Shown: positions 44,832 through 55,562, numbered from the stretch's first letter. The stretch: 64,000 nucleotides of DNA from Marilutibacter chinensis (GCF_021725675.1 NZ_JAKJPO010000004.1:186001-250000), one strand, 5' to 3'. Made by a program: numbers and translations. The notes: generated by a model not told the origin, from the letters alone.

Positions 44832-46682
44832 TCAGGCGTCCGGGCGCCAGCGCAGGCTCAGCAGCCACTGGCGGCCAGGCTGGTTGTAGAAGGTCGCGGT
44901 CTCGTACTGCTTGTCGAACACGTTGTCGACCGACAGCCGCAGCTGCCAGTCCGGCGACAGCACATAGCCGACGCGCAGGTCGGCCAGCCCGTAGCCGCCC
45001 ATCCGGCGCGTGTTGGCGAGATTGTCGTGGCGCTCGCCGGCGCCGCTGATCGAGGCGCCCAGGCTGAGGGCGCCGAAGCGGCGATCCAGGTCGACGCGGC
45101 CGCTGCGCTTCGCGCGTCGCGGCAGCACATTGCCCGGATAGCCGGACGCGTCGGCGTCGTTCTCGGGATCGAGCAGGGTCGCGGTCGCGGCCAGCTCCCA
45201 GCCGGCCACGGTCGTGCCGATCACCGCCTCCACGCCACGGATGCGCGCGCGATCGATGTTGTTGGGACCGCCGAACGGACCCAGATCGGCGTCGTAGGCG
45301 ATCATGTCGTCGATGCGCGTCTGGTAGGCATCGATCGACCAGCGGCCCCAGCCGTGCTCGCCGCGCAGGCCGATCTCGCCGCTGCGCGAGGTCTCCGGCC
45401 CCAGCGCCGGGTTGCCGTAGCCGGGGAAATAGAGTTCGTTGAAGGTCGGTGCCTTGAACGCGGTGCCGACGCTGGCGGTCAGCCTCAACGCATCGGTGAA
45501 GTCCCAGCCCCACAACAGGCTGCCGGTGGTCCTGCCGCCGAACTGTTCGTTGTCGTCGCGGCGCACGCTGGCCTGCAGGGACTGCGCACCGAACGCCTGC
45601 TGCCACTGCGCGAACGCGCCGCGGTTGATCCGCGAGTCGAGCGCGTAGTCGGTGGTGCCCTCGACCTCGTCGCGCTGCCAGTCGAAGCCGAGCGTAAGCA
45701 GACCGTCGCCGATCCCGATGTCGGCCTGCAGCCCGGCCAGCTGGCGGCGGGTGTCGAAGCGCGAGTAGAACGCACCGTCGAAGTAGTTGTCGCTCAGGTC
45801 GGCGCTGGTACCGGCGCTGGCGGTGAGCCTGAAGCCCGGTCCGGCGACGTAGCGCAGCTGTCCGCCGACGACCTGCTGGACCGTGTCGGCCTCGCTGGCC
45901 GGGCCGCCGTCGTACTCGTTGCGGCCCTCGGAACGGAACACCCGCACATCGCCGTCCCAGCGCTCGCCGAAACGGTGGCCGCCCTGCACGCTCAGCGAGC
46001 TGTTGCGGTAGCCGTCGCGATCGGGATCGAAATTGCGGGTGCCGCGGTAGGCGTTGATGCCTTCGGTGCTCTCGTGCGCCGCCTGCACCGAGTACCAGCC
46101 GTCAGCGCCCCGCCCGGCCACGCCCGCCGACGCGCGCCAGGTGCCCTCGCTGCCGGACGCCGCCATCGCGTTGGGCTCGAACGGTCCGCGCGGGCGCCGG
46201 GTGAATATCTGCACGACGCCGCCCAGTGCCTCCGAGCCATACAGGCTGGAGAACGGACCACGCACGATCTCGATGCGCTCGATCTGCTCGACCGGGATGT
46301 CCTGCAGCGCGGCGCCGCCACTGGTCGCCGAACCGATGCGGACGCCGTCGACCAGCACCAGCACGTGGTCGGACTCGGTCCCGCGCAGGAACAGCGAGGT
46401 CGACTTGCCGGGCCCGCCGTTGTTCGCCAGCGAGATGCCGGCGCGGCCGCGCAGCAGGTCCGGCAACGACGGCGGCTGCAGGCGCTCGATCTCGACGCGA
46501 TCGATCACCGTCACCGTGGCCAGGGTCTGGTCCTGGGTCCGGGCGGTGCGGGTGGCGGTGACAACGACGCCCTCCAGGTCGGCGGCGACGCCTTCAGCCA
46601 GGGCCGGAGCGACGGGGAAAAGAACCGGGAAAAGCGTCGTCGCCAGAACGGCACGACAGAACACGACGGTACGGCTATGCAC
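44832..46682 (-). CDS. btuB: TonB-dependent vitamin B12 receptor BtuB
   Basis: Outer-membrane receptor for cobalamin. I start at a GTG at 46682 (GGAG 5 nt upstream), giving 616 residues, close to E. coli BtuB. A signal peptide ends near APALAEG (about residue 29), followed by a TonB box-like DLEGVVVTATR. The plug follows with LLRGRAGISLANNGGPGKST, SLFLRGTESDHVLVLVDGVR and RGPFSSLYGSEALGGVVQIFT. The barrel contains TAFKAPTFNELYFPGYGNP and ends LLSLRWRPDA. The riboswitch directly upstream and the cob genes downstream fix the ligand as a corrinoid. Confidence 0.95.
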   Translation of the reverse strand: MHSRTVVFCRAVLATTLFPVLFPVAPALAEGVAADLEGVVVTATRTARTQDQTLATVTVIDRVEIERLQPPSLPDLLRGRAGISLANNGGPGKSTSLFLRGTESDHVLVLVDGVRIGSATSGGAALQDIPVEQIERIEIVRGPFSSLYGSEALGGVVQIFTRRPRGPFEPNAMAASGSEGTWRASAGVAGRGADGWYSVQAAHESTEGINAYRGTRNFDPDRDGYRNSSLSVQGGHRFGERWDGDVRVFRSEGRNEYDGGPASEADTVQQVVGGQLRYVAGPGFRLTASAGTSADLSDNYFDGAFYSRFDTRRQLAGLQADIGIGDGLLTLGFDWQRDEVEGTTDYALDSRINRGAFAQWQQAFGAQSLQASVRRDDNEQFGGRTTGSLLWGWDFTDALRLTASVGTAFKAPTFNELYFPGYGNPALGPETSRSGEIGLRGEHGWGRWSIDAYQTRIDDMIAYDADLGPFGGPNNIDRARIRGVEAVIGTTVAGWELAATATLLDPENDADASGYPGNVLPRRAKRSGRVDLDRRFGALSLGASISGAGERHDNLANTRRMGGYGLADLRVGYVLSPDWQLRLSVDNVFDKQYETATFYNQPGRQWLLSLRWRPDA

Positions 46683-46810
46683 ACGGACTCCTTCACCGCG
46701 CCTGCCCGCGCGGATGGCATGGGAACGGACAGACGGAAGGAGGGTTCGAGTCGGCGCGCCACAAGCGCGCAGCCCGTGACATCGCCCACCGCATGTCGGG
46801 TCATGCCTGG

Positions 46811-47033
46811 GGCCGGTCTCCGGGCTCGCGAGCGGAGCGGGCGATGCGACATCGCCGGCTCCCGGTCCGCGCCTTCCCATGCATCAAGCACAGTGGCCGT
46901 GTGCGGACCTTGTCTCGCCTACCGTTGCGGGGGCAGCTCCGGAATTGCCGGTCGTATCCACGGACGTGTGGAGCTCGACCCGGCGCACCGGATTCCCGTT
47001 TCAACCGCCGTCCCGGTCGGGGCGGCGGTCACC
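46811..47033 (-). ncRNA. Cobalamin riboswitch upstream of btuB
   Basis: On the minus strand, reading from 47033 down, the conserved elements appear in order: a GTTGAAACGGGAATCCGGTG block; GCTGCCCCCGCAACGGTAGG; GCCACTG; GGGAAGG; and finally the B12 box GAGCCCGGAGACCGGCC (ending at 46811). Spacing matches the Rfam-type cobalamin element. The btuB start lies 128 nt further on. B12 binding would be expected to reduce expression of btuB and the downstream operon. Whether control is at transcription or translation cannot be decided; no clear T-run follows. Confidence 0.95.
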
Positions 47034-47240
47034 TCAGGCGGGCGCCAGTCTAGCAGCAAGCCGGGGCCATCCCGCCATGCGAAAGCGCATGGCCGCAGAA
47101 GCGGGTGGGATGAGCGCGCAGCGCCGGACATGCGAACGACCCGGGCAGACAGGATGGCCCGGACCACGGATCCAGTCCCTTGATGGCTTTATCCGTGTCG
47201 ATCCGCGCCAATCCGCGGCTGAAGGGTCGCTCTTGCAGAA

Positions 47241-49826
47241 CTACGCCTTGCGGAACACCAGCTGGCCGCCCTCGGCATCGGCGACGACGGTGTCGCCGGC
47301 GACGAACTCGCCGGCCAGGATCCGCTGCGCCAGCGGGTTCTCCAGTTGCTGCTGGATCGCGCGCTTGAGCGGACGGGCACCGTAGACCGGATCGAAGCCG
47401 ACGTTGCCGAGCAGCGCGATCGCGTTGTCGGTCAGCTGAAGCTTCAGGCCGCGCTCGGCCAGGCGCCTGTCGAGTCCGGCGAGCTGGATCTTCGCGATCT
47501 CGCGGATCTGCGCCTTGGCCAGTGGATGGAACACCACGATGTCGTCGAGCCGGTTGATGAACTCCGGGCGGAAGTGGTTCTGCACCACGCCCATCACCGC
47601 CGCCTTCATCTGCGTGTAGCCCTCCGGGGAGTCGGTATCCGACATCTCCTGGATCATCTGGCTGCCGAGGTTGGAGGTCATCACGATCACGGTGTTGCGG
47701 AAGTCGACCGTGCGACCCTGGCCGTCGGTCAGGCGGCCATCGTCCAGCACCTGCAGCAGGATGTTGAACACGTCCGGGTGCGCCTTCTCGACCTCGTCGA
47801 GCAGGATCACGCTGTACGGACGGCGGCGCACCGCCTCGGTCAGATAGCCGCCCTCCTCGTAGCCGACGTAGCCCGGGGGCGCGCCGACCAGGCGGCTGAC
47901 CGCGTGCTTCTCCATGAACTCGCTCATGTCGATGCGGACCATCGCGTCGGGCGAGTCGAACAGGAACTCGGCCAGCGCCTTGCACAGCTCGGTCTTGCCG
48001 ACGCCGGTCGGACCGAGGAACAGGAACGAGCCGCTGGGACGGTTCGGATCGCTCAGGCCGGCACGCGAACGGCGTACCGCGTCGGAGACGACCTTGATCG
48101 CCTCGTCCTGGCCGACCACGCGCGCATGCAGGTGCCCCTCCATCTGCAGCAGCTTCTCGCGCTCGCCCTCGAGCATCTTCGACACCGGGATGCCGGTCCA
48201 GCGCGAGACCACTTCGGCGATCTCCTCGGCGGTGACCTTGTCCTGCAGCAGGGTGAAGCCCTGCCTTTCGGCTTCCTGCGCCGCCTGCAGCTGCTTCTCC
48301 AGCTCCGGCAGGGTGCCGTACTGGATCTCGCTCATGCGTCCGAAATCCTGCTTGCGCTGCGCCGCCTCCAGTTCGAGCTTGGCCGTCTCGATCTGCTCCT
48401 TGATCTTCGTCGCGCCCTGCAGGGTCGCCTTCTCGGCCTTCCAGACCTCCTCCAGGTCGTTGAACTCGCGCTCCAGCGTGGCGATCTCGGCCTCCAGGTC
48501 GGCCAGACGCTGCTTCGAGGCCTCGTCCTTCTCCTTCTTCAGCGCCTCGCGCTGGATCTTCAGCTGGATCAGCCGGCGCTCCTTGCGGTCCAGTTCCTCG
48601 GGCTTGGAGTCGATCTCCATGCGGATGCGGCTGGCGGCTTCGTCCATCAGGTCGATCGCCTTGTCCGGCAGCTGGCGGTCGGCGATGTAACGGTTGCTCA
48701 GCGTCGCCGCGGCGACGATCGCCGGATCGGTGATCTCCACACCGTGGTGGACCGCGTACTTCTCCTTCAGTCCGCGCAGGATCGCGATGGTGTCCTCCAC
48801 GCTCGGCTCACCGACGAACACCTTCTGGAAACGGCGCTCCAGTGCGGCATCCTTCTCGACGTACTTGCGATACTCGTCGAGCGTGGTCGCGCCGATGCAG
48901 TGCAGTTCGCCCCGCGCCAGCGCCGGCTTGAGCATGTTGCCGGCGTCCATCGCGCCCTCGGCCTTGCCGGCGCCGACCATCGTGTGCAGTTCGTCGATGA
49001 ACAGGATCACCTGGCCCTCGTTCTTCGACAGGTCGTTGAGCACGCCCTTCAGGCGCTCCTCGAACTCGCCGCGGAACTTGGCGCCGGCGATCAGCGCGCC
49101 CATGTCGAGCGCGAGCACGCGCTTGCCGCGCAGCCCTTCCGGCACCTCGCCGTTGACGATGCGCTGGGCCAGGCCCTCGACGATCGCGGTCTTGCCGACG
49201 CCGGGCTCGCCGATCAGCACCGGGTTGTTCTTGGTCCGGCGCTGCAGCACCTGCACGGTGCGGCGGATCTCCTCGTCACGGCCGATCACCGGGTCGAGCT
49301 TGCCGGACTCGGCGCGCGCGGTCAGGTCGATGCAGTACTTCTCCAGCGCCTGCCGCTGGTCCTCGGCGTTCTCCGATTGCACCGATTCGCCGCCGCGGGC
49401 CTTGTCGATCGCCGCTTCCAGCTTGCCCTTGTCCGCACCCGCGGCCTTGAGCAGCTTGCCGGCCTCGGTATTGCCGTCGAGTGCGGCGAGCAGGAACAGC
49501 TCCGATGCGATGAAGGCGTCGCCGCGCTGCTGGGCGAGCTTGTCGGTGACGTTGAGCAGGCGCGCCAGGTCGTTGCCGACGGAGACGTTGCCTTCCTGCC
49601 CGCTCACCTTCGGCAGCTTGTCCAGCGCCTCGCCGAGCCGCTCGCGCAGCAACGGCACGTTGACCCCGGCCTGCGCCAGCAGCGGCCGGGTACCGCCGCC
49701 CTGCTGGTCGATCAACGCGGCGAGCAGGTGCACCGGTTCGATCACGTTGTGGTCGCGCCCGACCGCCAGCGACTGCGCGTCGGCGATCGCCTGCTGGAAG
49801 CGCGATGTCAGCTTGTCCATCCGCAT
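47241..49826 (-). CDS. clpB: ATP-dependent disaggregase ClpB
   Basis: Hexameric AAA+ chaperone that with DnaK rescues aggregated proteins after heat stress. The product is 861 residues from the ATG at 49826 (another ATG two codons on). An N-terminal Clp_N domain spans about 1-145. The first ATPase domain has GEPGVGKT and [13 protein letters not shown]; a middle coiled-coil domain lies at about 410-525; the second ATPase domain has [10 protein letters not shown] and [14 protein letters not shown], and the protein ends with the C-terminal small domain. AGAGG about 7 nt upstream serves as ribosome binding site, and a heat-shock-type promoter precedes the gene. Confidence 0.98.
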   Translation of the reverse strand: MRMDKLTSRFQQAIADAQSLAVGRDHNVIEPVHLLAALIDQQGGGTRPLLAQAGVNVPLLRERLGEALDKLPKVSGQEGNVSVGNDLARLLNVTDKLAQQRGDAFIASELFLLAALDGNTEAGKLLKAAGADKGKLEAAIDKARGGESVQSENAEDQRQALEKYCIDLTARAESGKLDPVIGRDEEIRRTVQVLQRRTKNNPVLIGEPGVGKTAIVEGLAQRIVNGEVPEGLRGKRVLALDMGALIAGAKFRGEFEERLKGVLNDLSKNEGQVILFIDELHTMVGAGKAEGAMDAGNMLKPALARGELHCIGATTLDEYRKYVEKDAALERRFQKVFVGEPSVEDTIAILRGLKEKYAVHHGVEITDPAIVAAATLSNRYIADRQLPDKAIDLMDEAASRIRMEIDSKPEELDRKERRLIQLKIQREALKKEKDEASKQRLADLEAEIATLEREFNDLEEVWKAEKATLQGATKIKEQIETAKLELEAAQRKQDFGRMSEIQYGTLPELEKQLQAAQEAERQGFTLLQDKVTAEEIAEVVSRWTGIPVSKMLEGEREKLLQMEGHLHARVVGQDEAIKVVSDAVRRSRAGLSDPNRPSGSFLFLGPTGVGKTELCKALAEFLFDSPDAMVRIDMSEFMEKHAVSRLVGAPPGYVGYEEGGYLTEAVRRRPYSVILLDEVEKAHPDVFNILLQVLDDGRLTDGQGRTVDFRNTVIVMTSNLGSQMIQEMSDTDSPEGYTQMKAAVMGVVQNHFRPEFINRLDDIVVFHPLAKAQIREIAKIQLAGLDRRLAERGLKLQLTDNAIALLGNVGFDPVYGARPLKRAIQQQLENPLAQRILAGEFVAGDTVVADAEGGQLVFRKA

Positions 49827-49874
49827 GGAGAACCTCTTGGAATCAGGGGCGGCGATCGTTGCCGCGATGCGACG

Positions 49875-49903
49875 GACATGCGGCCGGACGAAGGCGATTC
49901 AAG
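49875..49903 (-). promoter_or_regulatory. Sigma-32 (heat-shock) type promoter of clpB
   Basis: On the minus strand, CTTGAA (complement of 49898-49903), a 14-bp spacer and CCGCATGTC (complement of 49875-49883) match the RpoH consensus CTTGAA-N11-16-CCCCATNT with one clear mismatch in the conserved part. Transcription would start about 40 nt before the clpB ATG. A second CTTGAA lies 11 bp further upstream. The rest of the 356-bp gap to the next gene (49904-50182) shows nothing else recognisable. Confidence 0.6.
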
Positions 49904-50182
49904 CGGGGTTCAAGGATGCGGCAGGCGCTGTTCAGGGATCGTGACCGTTGACGGCGGCGGTCCCGGGATCGTCGGAATGCACGCCGTGGATGAGCCGGCC
50001 GCCAGCGCGGCAGCATCGTGCGGCCCGTGCCGGCCGGGACGCCGGATGGCGACGGCACGCCTGGCCGTCCCCCGCGGCACGCGCGGGCAATACGGCAAAA
50101 AAGCAGCGGCCTACAGGGGGTGGAGCTTGCCCCGTCCTCCAGGCCTGGGCCGCGACCGCCCGGCTCTCGCTACCATGCACGC

Positions 50183-51340
50183 ATGCGCATCCTCATCCTG
50201 GGCGGCTATGGCCAGTTCGGCGGTCGCATCAGCCGCACGCTGGCCGCCGACGACCGCTTCGACATCCTCGTCGCCGGACGCGACATCGAACGTGCCCGAA
50301 CCTTCATCGACACCAGCGGCGCAGGCCGGCGTGCGATGCGTCCACTGCGACTGGATGCCGGCGACGCTGCAGCGCTCGCGCGGTCGTTCGAACAGTCGCG
50401 CCCGGATCTCGTCATCCATACCGCCGGTCCGTTCCAGGAGCAGAACTGCACGCCAGATGGCTACCGGGTCGCCCGCGCGGCCCTGCAGGCCGGCGCGCAC
50501 TATGTCGACCTGGCCGACGCGCGCGGCTTCGTCGCCGGTTTCGATTCGCTGGACGCCGAGGCGAAGGCCGCCGGTCGCCGCGCCATCAGCGGTGCCAGCA
50601 GCGTGCCCGGCCTGAGCGCGGCGGTGATCGAGGCCCACCTGCACCGCTTCACCCGCCTGGATGCGGTGGAAGCCGGCATCTCCCCGGGCAACCGCACCCC
50701 ACGCGGACTGGCGACCACCCGCGCGATCCTCGGCTACGTCGGCCGCCCCTATCCGGTCCTGCTGGATGGCGAACGCCGGCGGGTCCACGGCTGGCAATCG
50801 CTGCGCAGACTGCAGTGGCCCGGCGTCGGCCCGCGCTGGTTCGCGCGTTGCGAGGTGCCCGACCTGGACGTGCTGCCGGCGCGTTACCCGACGCTGAAGC
50901 ACTGCGACTTCCGCGCCGGCCTGGAGCTGCGGCGGATGCATTTCGGCCTGTGGCTGGGCAGCTGGGCGGTACGCCTCCGGCTCGTGCCCAGCCTGCAGCC
51001 ATGGGCGCGCTTGCTGCTGCGCCTGAGCGAGCAATGGCTCGACACGGGTTCCGACGTCGGCCTGATGCACGTCGACATGCACGGCGTCGGCGCGGGCGGC
51101 GAACCGCTGGCGCTGCGCTGGCAGATGATCCTGCGCGACGGCGATGGTCCGCAGGTGCCCTGCACCGCCGCCGTCGTGCTGGCGCGGAAGCTGGCGCGGG
51201 GCGAACTGCCGGGCGCGGGCGCCGGCCCCTGCCTGGACCTGTTCACGCTCGAGGAATATCTGTCGGCGCTGCACGGATTCGCGGTCGATACCCGGACCGT
51301 GGTGCTCGGGCATCAGGCGGGCTCGAGCCAGCCCTCGTAG
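50183..51340 (+). CDS. Saccharopine dehydrogenase-like NAD(P)-binding protein
   Basis: A 385-residue protein from the ATG at 50183. It has an N-terminal Rossmann fold with GGYGQFGGRISRTL (about residues 7-20), an arginine after the second strand (VAGRDIERA, favouring NADP) and HTAGPFQEQN, as in the saccharopine dehydrogenase NADP-binding family. The C-terminal half is a less conserved alpha/beta domain. No lysine-pathway partner is adjacent, so the substrate is unknown. Its 3' end overlaps the convergent DUF4166 gene by 28 bp. In other bacteria the two domains occur together in one polypeptide (recalled), which suggests that they act together. Confidence 0.8.
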   Translation: MRILILGGYGQFGGRISRTLAADDRFDILVAGRDIERARTFIDTSGAGRRAMRPLRLDAGDAAALARSFEQSRPDLVIHTAGPFQEQNCTPDGYRVARAALQAGAHYVDLADARGFVAGFDSLDAEAKAAGRRAISGASSVPGLSAAVIEAHLHRFTRLDAVEAGISPGNRTPRGLATTRAILGYVGRPYPVLLDGERRRVHGWQSLRRLQWPGVGPRWFARCEVPDLDVLPARYPTLKHCDFRAGLELRRMHFGLWLGSWAVRLRLVPSLQPWARLLLRLSEQWLDTGSDVGLMHVDMHGVGAGGEPLALRWQMILRDGDGPQVPCTAAVVLARKLARGELPGAGAGPCLDLFTLEEYLSALHGFAVDTRTVVLGHQAGSSQPS

Positions 51341-51843
51341 CGGACCAGCTGCCCGATCAGGGGCAGTCGCGCCTCGACCAGGAACTGGTAACGGCCTTCG
51401 TGCTCGCGTTCGCGGCACTGCACGCCGGAGAACAGTCGAGCCGGCAGCGGCAGCACGCCCAGCAGCCGCACGCGTTCGACGTTCCAGAAGATCGTGCCGT
51501 CCCACGCATGCAGGGCGAAGCGGAACTGCACCAGCCCCAGCCGCTCGCACAGCAGGCCATCGCGGCAGTACAGCCTGGAGACCATCTTCCTTCCGGCGAA
51601 GTCGCGGTGCCAGATCTCGCGTTTCCCGTCTGCGACGAACTCGATCCGCACCGGCACGTCATGCATCGTCGGCGGCAGACGGGTCGCGACCGCGCACAAC
51701 CAGGCCAGCGGATTGCGACCGCGCTCGATCGTCGCCCGCCCCGCCCAGACGCCGCGCCCGCGGATGCCATGCAGCGCGCGCAATGAATCGGGCAGGTTGA
51801 AGAATGGTGCGCGCAGCACCTGCTGGAATACGGTCGGATGCAT
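51313..51843 (-). CDS. DUF4166 domain-containing protein
   Basis: A 176-residue protein from the ATG at 51843. It shows the DUF4166 pattern: VLRAPFFNLPDSLRALHGI at the start, GRATIERGRNPLAW, VPVRIEFVADGKREIWHRDFAG and VERVRLLGVLPLPARLF. No membrane segments or signal peptide. Function unknown; the fold is often found with saccharopine dehydrogenase-like domains. It converges with, and overlaps by 28 bp, the dehydrogenase-like gene. Confidence 0.78.
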   Translation of the reverse strand: MHPTVFQQVLRAPFFNLPDSLRALHGIRGRGVWAGRATIERGRNPLAWLCAVATRLPPTMHDVPVRIEFVADGKREIWHRDFAGRKMVSRLYCRDGLLCERLGLVQFRFALHAWDGTIFWNVERVRLLGVLPLPARLFSGVQCREREHEGRYQFLVEARLPLIGQLVRYEGWLEPA

Positions 51844-51973
51844 CCGGATGCCCCTTGGCCTGCGTGTTTCGCCACCGCCTCCGCCGGCTCCGGAATGCTT
51901 CCCGGCAGGTGCCCGCCCGGCGGAGCAGGCGCCCCGCGCGAAGCATAGCGGCCGGACGCATGCCGGACCCGGA

Positions 51974-53557
51974 TCAGGCTCCCGCTTTGCCCCTCTGCAG
52001 CGACAGCAGGCCGAGCATCGTCGCCAGCACCGCGTAGCCGGCCGCGAACTGCCAGGCGATGGAGCGCGCGACGCCCTCCAGCGAGCCCGGCAGGTAGACG
52101 CCACCCTGCGGATGCACCGAGTGGATCACCCCGAACAGCGTCAGCACCGAGGCCAGCAGCCACCAGGCCGCCGATTGCCGGAAGCGGCTCTCGACCATCG
52201 CCACCAGCGCCGAGGCCCACAGCATCGCCGTGATGATGAAACCGTTGCCGAGCACGACGATCGTCGCCAGCTCCGGCAGGCCGCTGCCCTCGCCGTGCGC
52301 GTACAGCTCGGCGAAACGGGCCGGATCGATCCACGCCGGATTGCCGAGCTTGATCACCAGCAGGTAGGCGATCGCCGGCAGGAACGCCAGCGCCACCGCC
52401 AGCGCATGCTCGCGGCGCGTGCTCTGGAAGGCCTGCACGGTGATGTCGAGGCCGACGTAGACGATGATCGGCGCCAGCACCGCCAGCGGCAGCCACTGCA
52501 CCAGCCCGGACACGATGCCGAGCATGCCGCCGATGCCGACGAACAGCCCGGCCAGCAGGGTGTAGCCCGAGCGTGCGCCCATGTGCTTGTAGGCGGGCTG
52601 GCCGATGTAGGGCGTGGTCTGGGCGACGCCGCCGCAGAAGCCGGCGACCAGGGTCGAGACCGCCTCGGCCAGCAGCACGTCGCGGGTGCGGTAGTCGTCG
52701 CCGGCGGCGCGTGCGCTCTCCGCGACGTTGATGCCGCCGACCACCATCAGCAGGCCGAAAGGCAGCAGCAGCGACAGGTAGGGCAAGGTGTACGGCAGGC
52801 CGTCGACGAAACCGAGCGTCGGCCACGGCGGGGTCAGCGCCAGCGGCAGCGCGTCGGGGATACGGAATCCCGGCGCACCGAGTCCGGCCAGGCCGAGTCC
52901 GTAGTACAGCGCGGTGCCGACGATGAAGGCCAGCAGCACGCCGGGGATCCGCACCGGCAGCGGCCCGCGCGCGACCAGCACGTACAGCAGCAGGCCGAAG
53001 GTGGCGAAGCCGACCACCGGCGCGCGCAGTGTTTCGATCAGCGGCAGGAAGCCCAGCAGCATCAACGCCGCGCCGCCGATCGAACCGAGCAGGGCCGCAC
53101 GCGGCACCAGCCGGGTGATCGCGTCGCCGGCGAACGACAGCACCAGCTTCAACGTACCCATCACCATCAGCGAGGCCATGCCCAGCTGCCAGGTCGCGGT
53201 CGCCGCGGAGGCCTCGTCCAGGCCCTGCGCCTTGAACTGTACGAACGCCGGCCCAAGCACCAGCAGGGCCATGCCGATGCTGGTCGGCGCATCCAGGCCC
53301 AGCGGCATCGCGGTCACGTCGTCGCGGCCACTGCGCGCGGCCAGCCGGCGCGCCATCGCGGTATAGATCAGGTTGCCGACAAGCACACCGAACGCGGTGC
53401 CGGGGAACATCCGGGTGAACACGACCTCGGCCGGGAAGCCGAAGATCCCGACCAGCGCTGCGGCGATGAAGCCGAGAATCGACAGGTTGTCGACGACCAG
53501 GCCGAAGAAGCCGTTGAGATCGCCGGCAACGAACCAGCGCGGTCTAGCGTTGTGCAT
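51974..53557 (-). CDS. NCS2-like permease, substrate unknown
   Basis: A 527-residue inner-membrane protein with about twelve to fourteen hydrophobic segments, reading like a nucleobase/ascorbate (NCS2, xanthine-uracil type) or related sulfate-type permease. Visible features are NGFFGLVVDNLSILGFIAA at the start, MPLGLDAPTSIGMALLVLGP, VGGINVAESARAAGDD, GVAQTTPYIGQPAYKHMGAR (the substrate-helix-like motif) and GSLEGVARSIAWQF. The ATG at 53557 precedes the first hydrophobic helix. No neighbouring purine or pyrimidine gene hints at the substrate. Confidence 0.7.
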   Translation of the reverse strand: MHNARPRWFVAGDLNGFFGLVVDNLSILGFIAAALVGIFGFPAEVVFTRMFPGTAFGVLVGNLIYTAMARRLAARSGRDDVTAMPLGLDAPTSIGMALLVLGPAFVQFKAQGLDEASAATATWQLGMASLMVMGTLKLVLSFAGDAITRLVPRAALLGSIGGAALMLLGFLPLIETLRAPVVGFATFGLLLYVLVARGPLPVRIPGVLLAFIVGTALYYGLGLAGLGAPGFRIPDALPLALTPPWPTLGFVDGLPYTLPYLSLLLPFGLLMVVGGINVAESARAAGDDYRTRDVLLAEAVSTLVAGFCGGVAQTTPYIGQPAYKHMGARSGYTLLAGLFVGIGGMLGIVSGLVQWLPLAVLAPIIVYVGLDITVQAFQSTRREHALAVALAFLPAIAYLLVIKLGNPAWIDPARFAELYAHGEGSGLPELATIVVLGNGFIITAMLWASALVAMVESRFRQSAAWWLLASVLTLFGVIHSVHPQGGVYLPGSLEGVARSIAWQFAAGYAVLATMLGLLSLQRGKAGA

Positions 53558-53710
53558 GGGCGGACGGGGGTTGGATTACGGCTGACGATCGTAGCCGGGT
53601 TTGCCCTGCCCCGGGCCGGCCAGTCCGCGGAAGGCGCCAGGCCAGGCCCTTCGCATGCGATGCCACTGAGACATGTGCGGGAGCCCGGAAGTCGCGCGGC
53701 AGCGACGGGA

Positions 53711-54586
53711 TCACGCGCCTGCGGCTTCGATCCAGATCAGCGAAGCCATGCGACCGGTGCGACGGTCGCGGCGATGCGAGAAGAAGCGCTCCGGGTCGGA
53801 AATCGTGCACAGGCCACCGCCGTGGATGCGGGATACGGCCAGCCCGGCGGCCTGCAGACGCCGCCGCGCGAGCCGGTAGAGATCGACGCGCCAGTGTCGC
53901 TCGCGGGTATCCGTGAACGCGGCAGCGTCGGCCCGTTCGCGCGAGACGAAGGCATCACGCACGTCGACGCCGACTTCGTAGGCCTGCGGCCCCGCCGCCG
54001 GGCCCAGCCAGGCCAGCAGCCGCGCGGGCGGCGTGCGCATCGCCGCGACGGTGGCCTCGAGCACGCCTTCGGCCAGACCACGCCAGCCGGCATGCGCGCC
54101 GGCGACCTCGCTGCCGTCGTCGGCGCAGAACAGGACCGGCAGGCAGTCGGCGGTCTGGATCGCCAGCACCACGCCGGCTTCGGAGGTGACCGCGGCGTCG
54201 GCCTCGGGCTCGCCGGCACCATCGCTCCAGTCGTAACCGGCTTGCGGCAGCGGAGACAGAAACCCCGCGCCCGCTTCCCGAGTCCCTCTGTCGCGCACGG
54301 GAGAAGGCCTGGGGTGAGAGCCACCCGCGAACCGCACCACTTCCACCCCATGCACCTGCCGCAGCCAGCGCGGCGCCGACGGCAACCCGGCCAGCTCGGC
54401 CAGCGCAGCGCGGTTCGCCAGCGCATGCGCCGGTTCGTCGCCACAGCGCGACCCGAGATTGAAGCGGTCGAACGGTGGCGGCGAGACGCCGGCGCCATGC
54501 CGCAGCGTAGTGAGGGCGCGGACGCCCGGCGGTGCCGGCCAGTCGGCATCGAGCCACGGCAACGGCGACGGCGCCGACGCGTTCAC
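53711..54586 (-). CDS. pgeF: Peptidoglycan editing factor PgeF (YfiH, laccase-fold), with in-frame repeat insertion
   Basis: Cytoplasmic zinc/copper laccase-fold protein, a purine nucleoside phosphorylase-like enzyme or peptidoglycan-precursor editor (family knowledge). From a GTG at 54586, one base after the rluD stop, it is 291 residues versus about 245 usual. Conserved metal-site segments are RQVHGVEV (His79), QTADCLPVLF and GAHAGWRGLAEGV. Between RFAGG and EPEADAAV (about residues 90-125) is a roughly 35-residue stretch rich in Pro, Arg and Gly that the family lacks. It is encoded by a copy of the palindromic repeat found near sucD, so a repeat has become part of the protein without breaking the frame. 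Confidence 0.9.
   Translation of the reverse strand: MNASAPSPLPWLDADWPAPPGVRALTTLRHGAGVSPPPFDRFNLGSRCGDEPAHALANRAALAELAGLPSAPRWLRQVHGVEVVRFAGGSHPRPSPVRDRGTREAGAGFLSPLPQAGYDWSDGAGEPEADAAVTSEAGVVLAIQTADCLPVLFCADDGSEVAGAHAGWRGLAEGVLEATVAAMRTPPARLLAWLGPAAGPQAYEVGVDVRDAFVSRERADAAAFTDTRERHWRVDLYRLARRRLQAAGLAVSRIHGGGLCTISDPERFFSHRRDRRTGRMASLIWIEAAGA
54281..54321. repeat. Palindromic repeat copy inside pgeF
   Basis: Plus-strand sequence with the pattern AG.CCCTCT..CGCG...GGGAGA.GG..TGGGGTGAG.GC. It matches the copy at 58987-59026 (extended by one base) at 32 of 41 positions without gaps. It lies wholly within the pgeF reading frame and keeps it open. Confidence 0.75.
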
Positions 54587-54587
54587 C

Positions 54588-55562
<975 letters not shown>

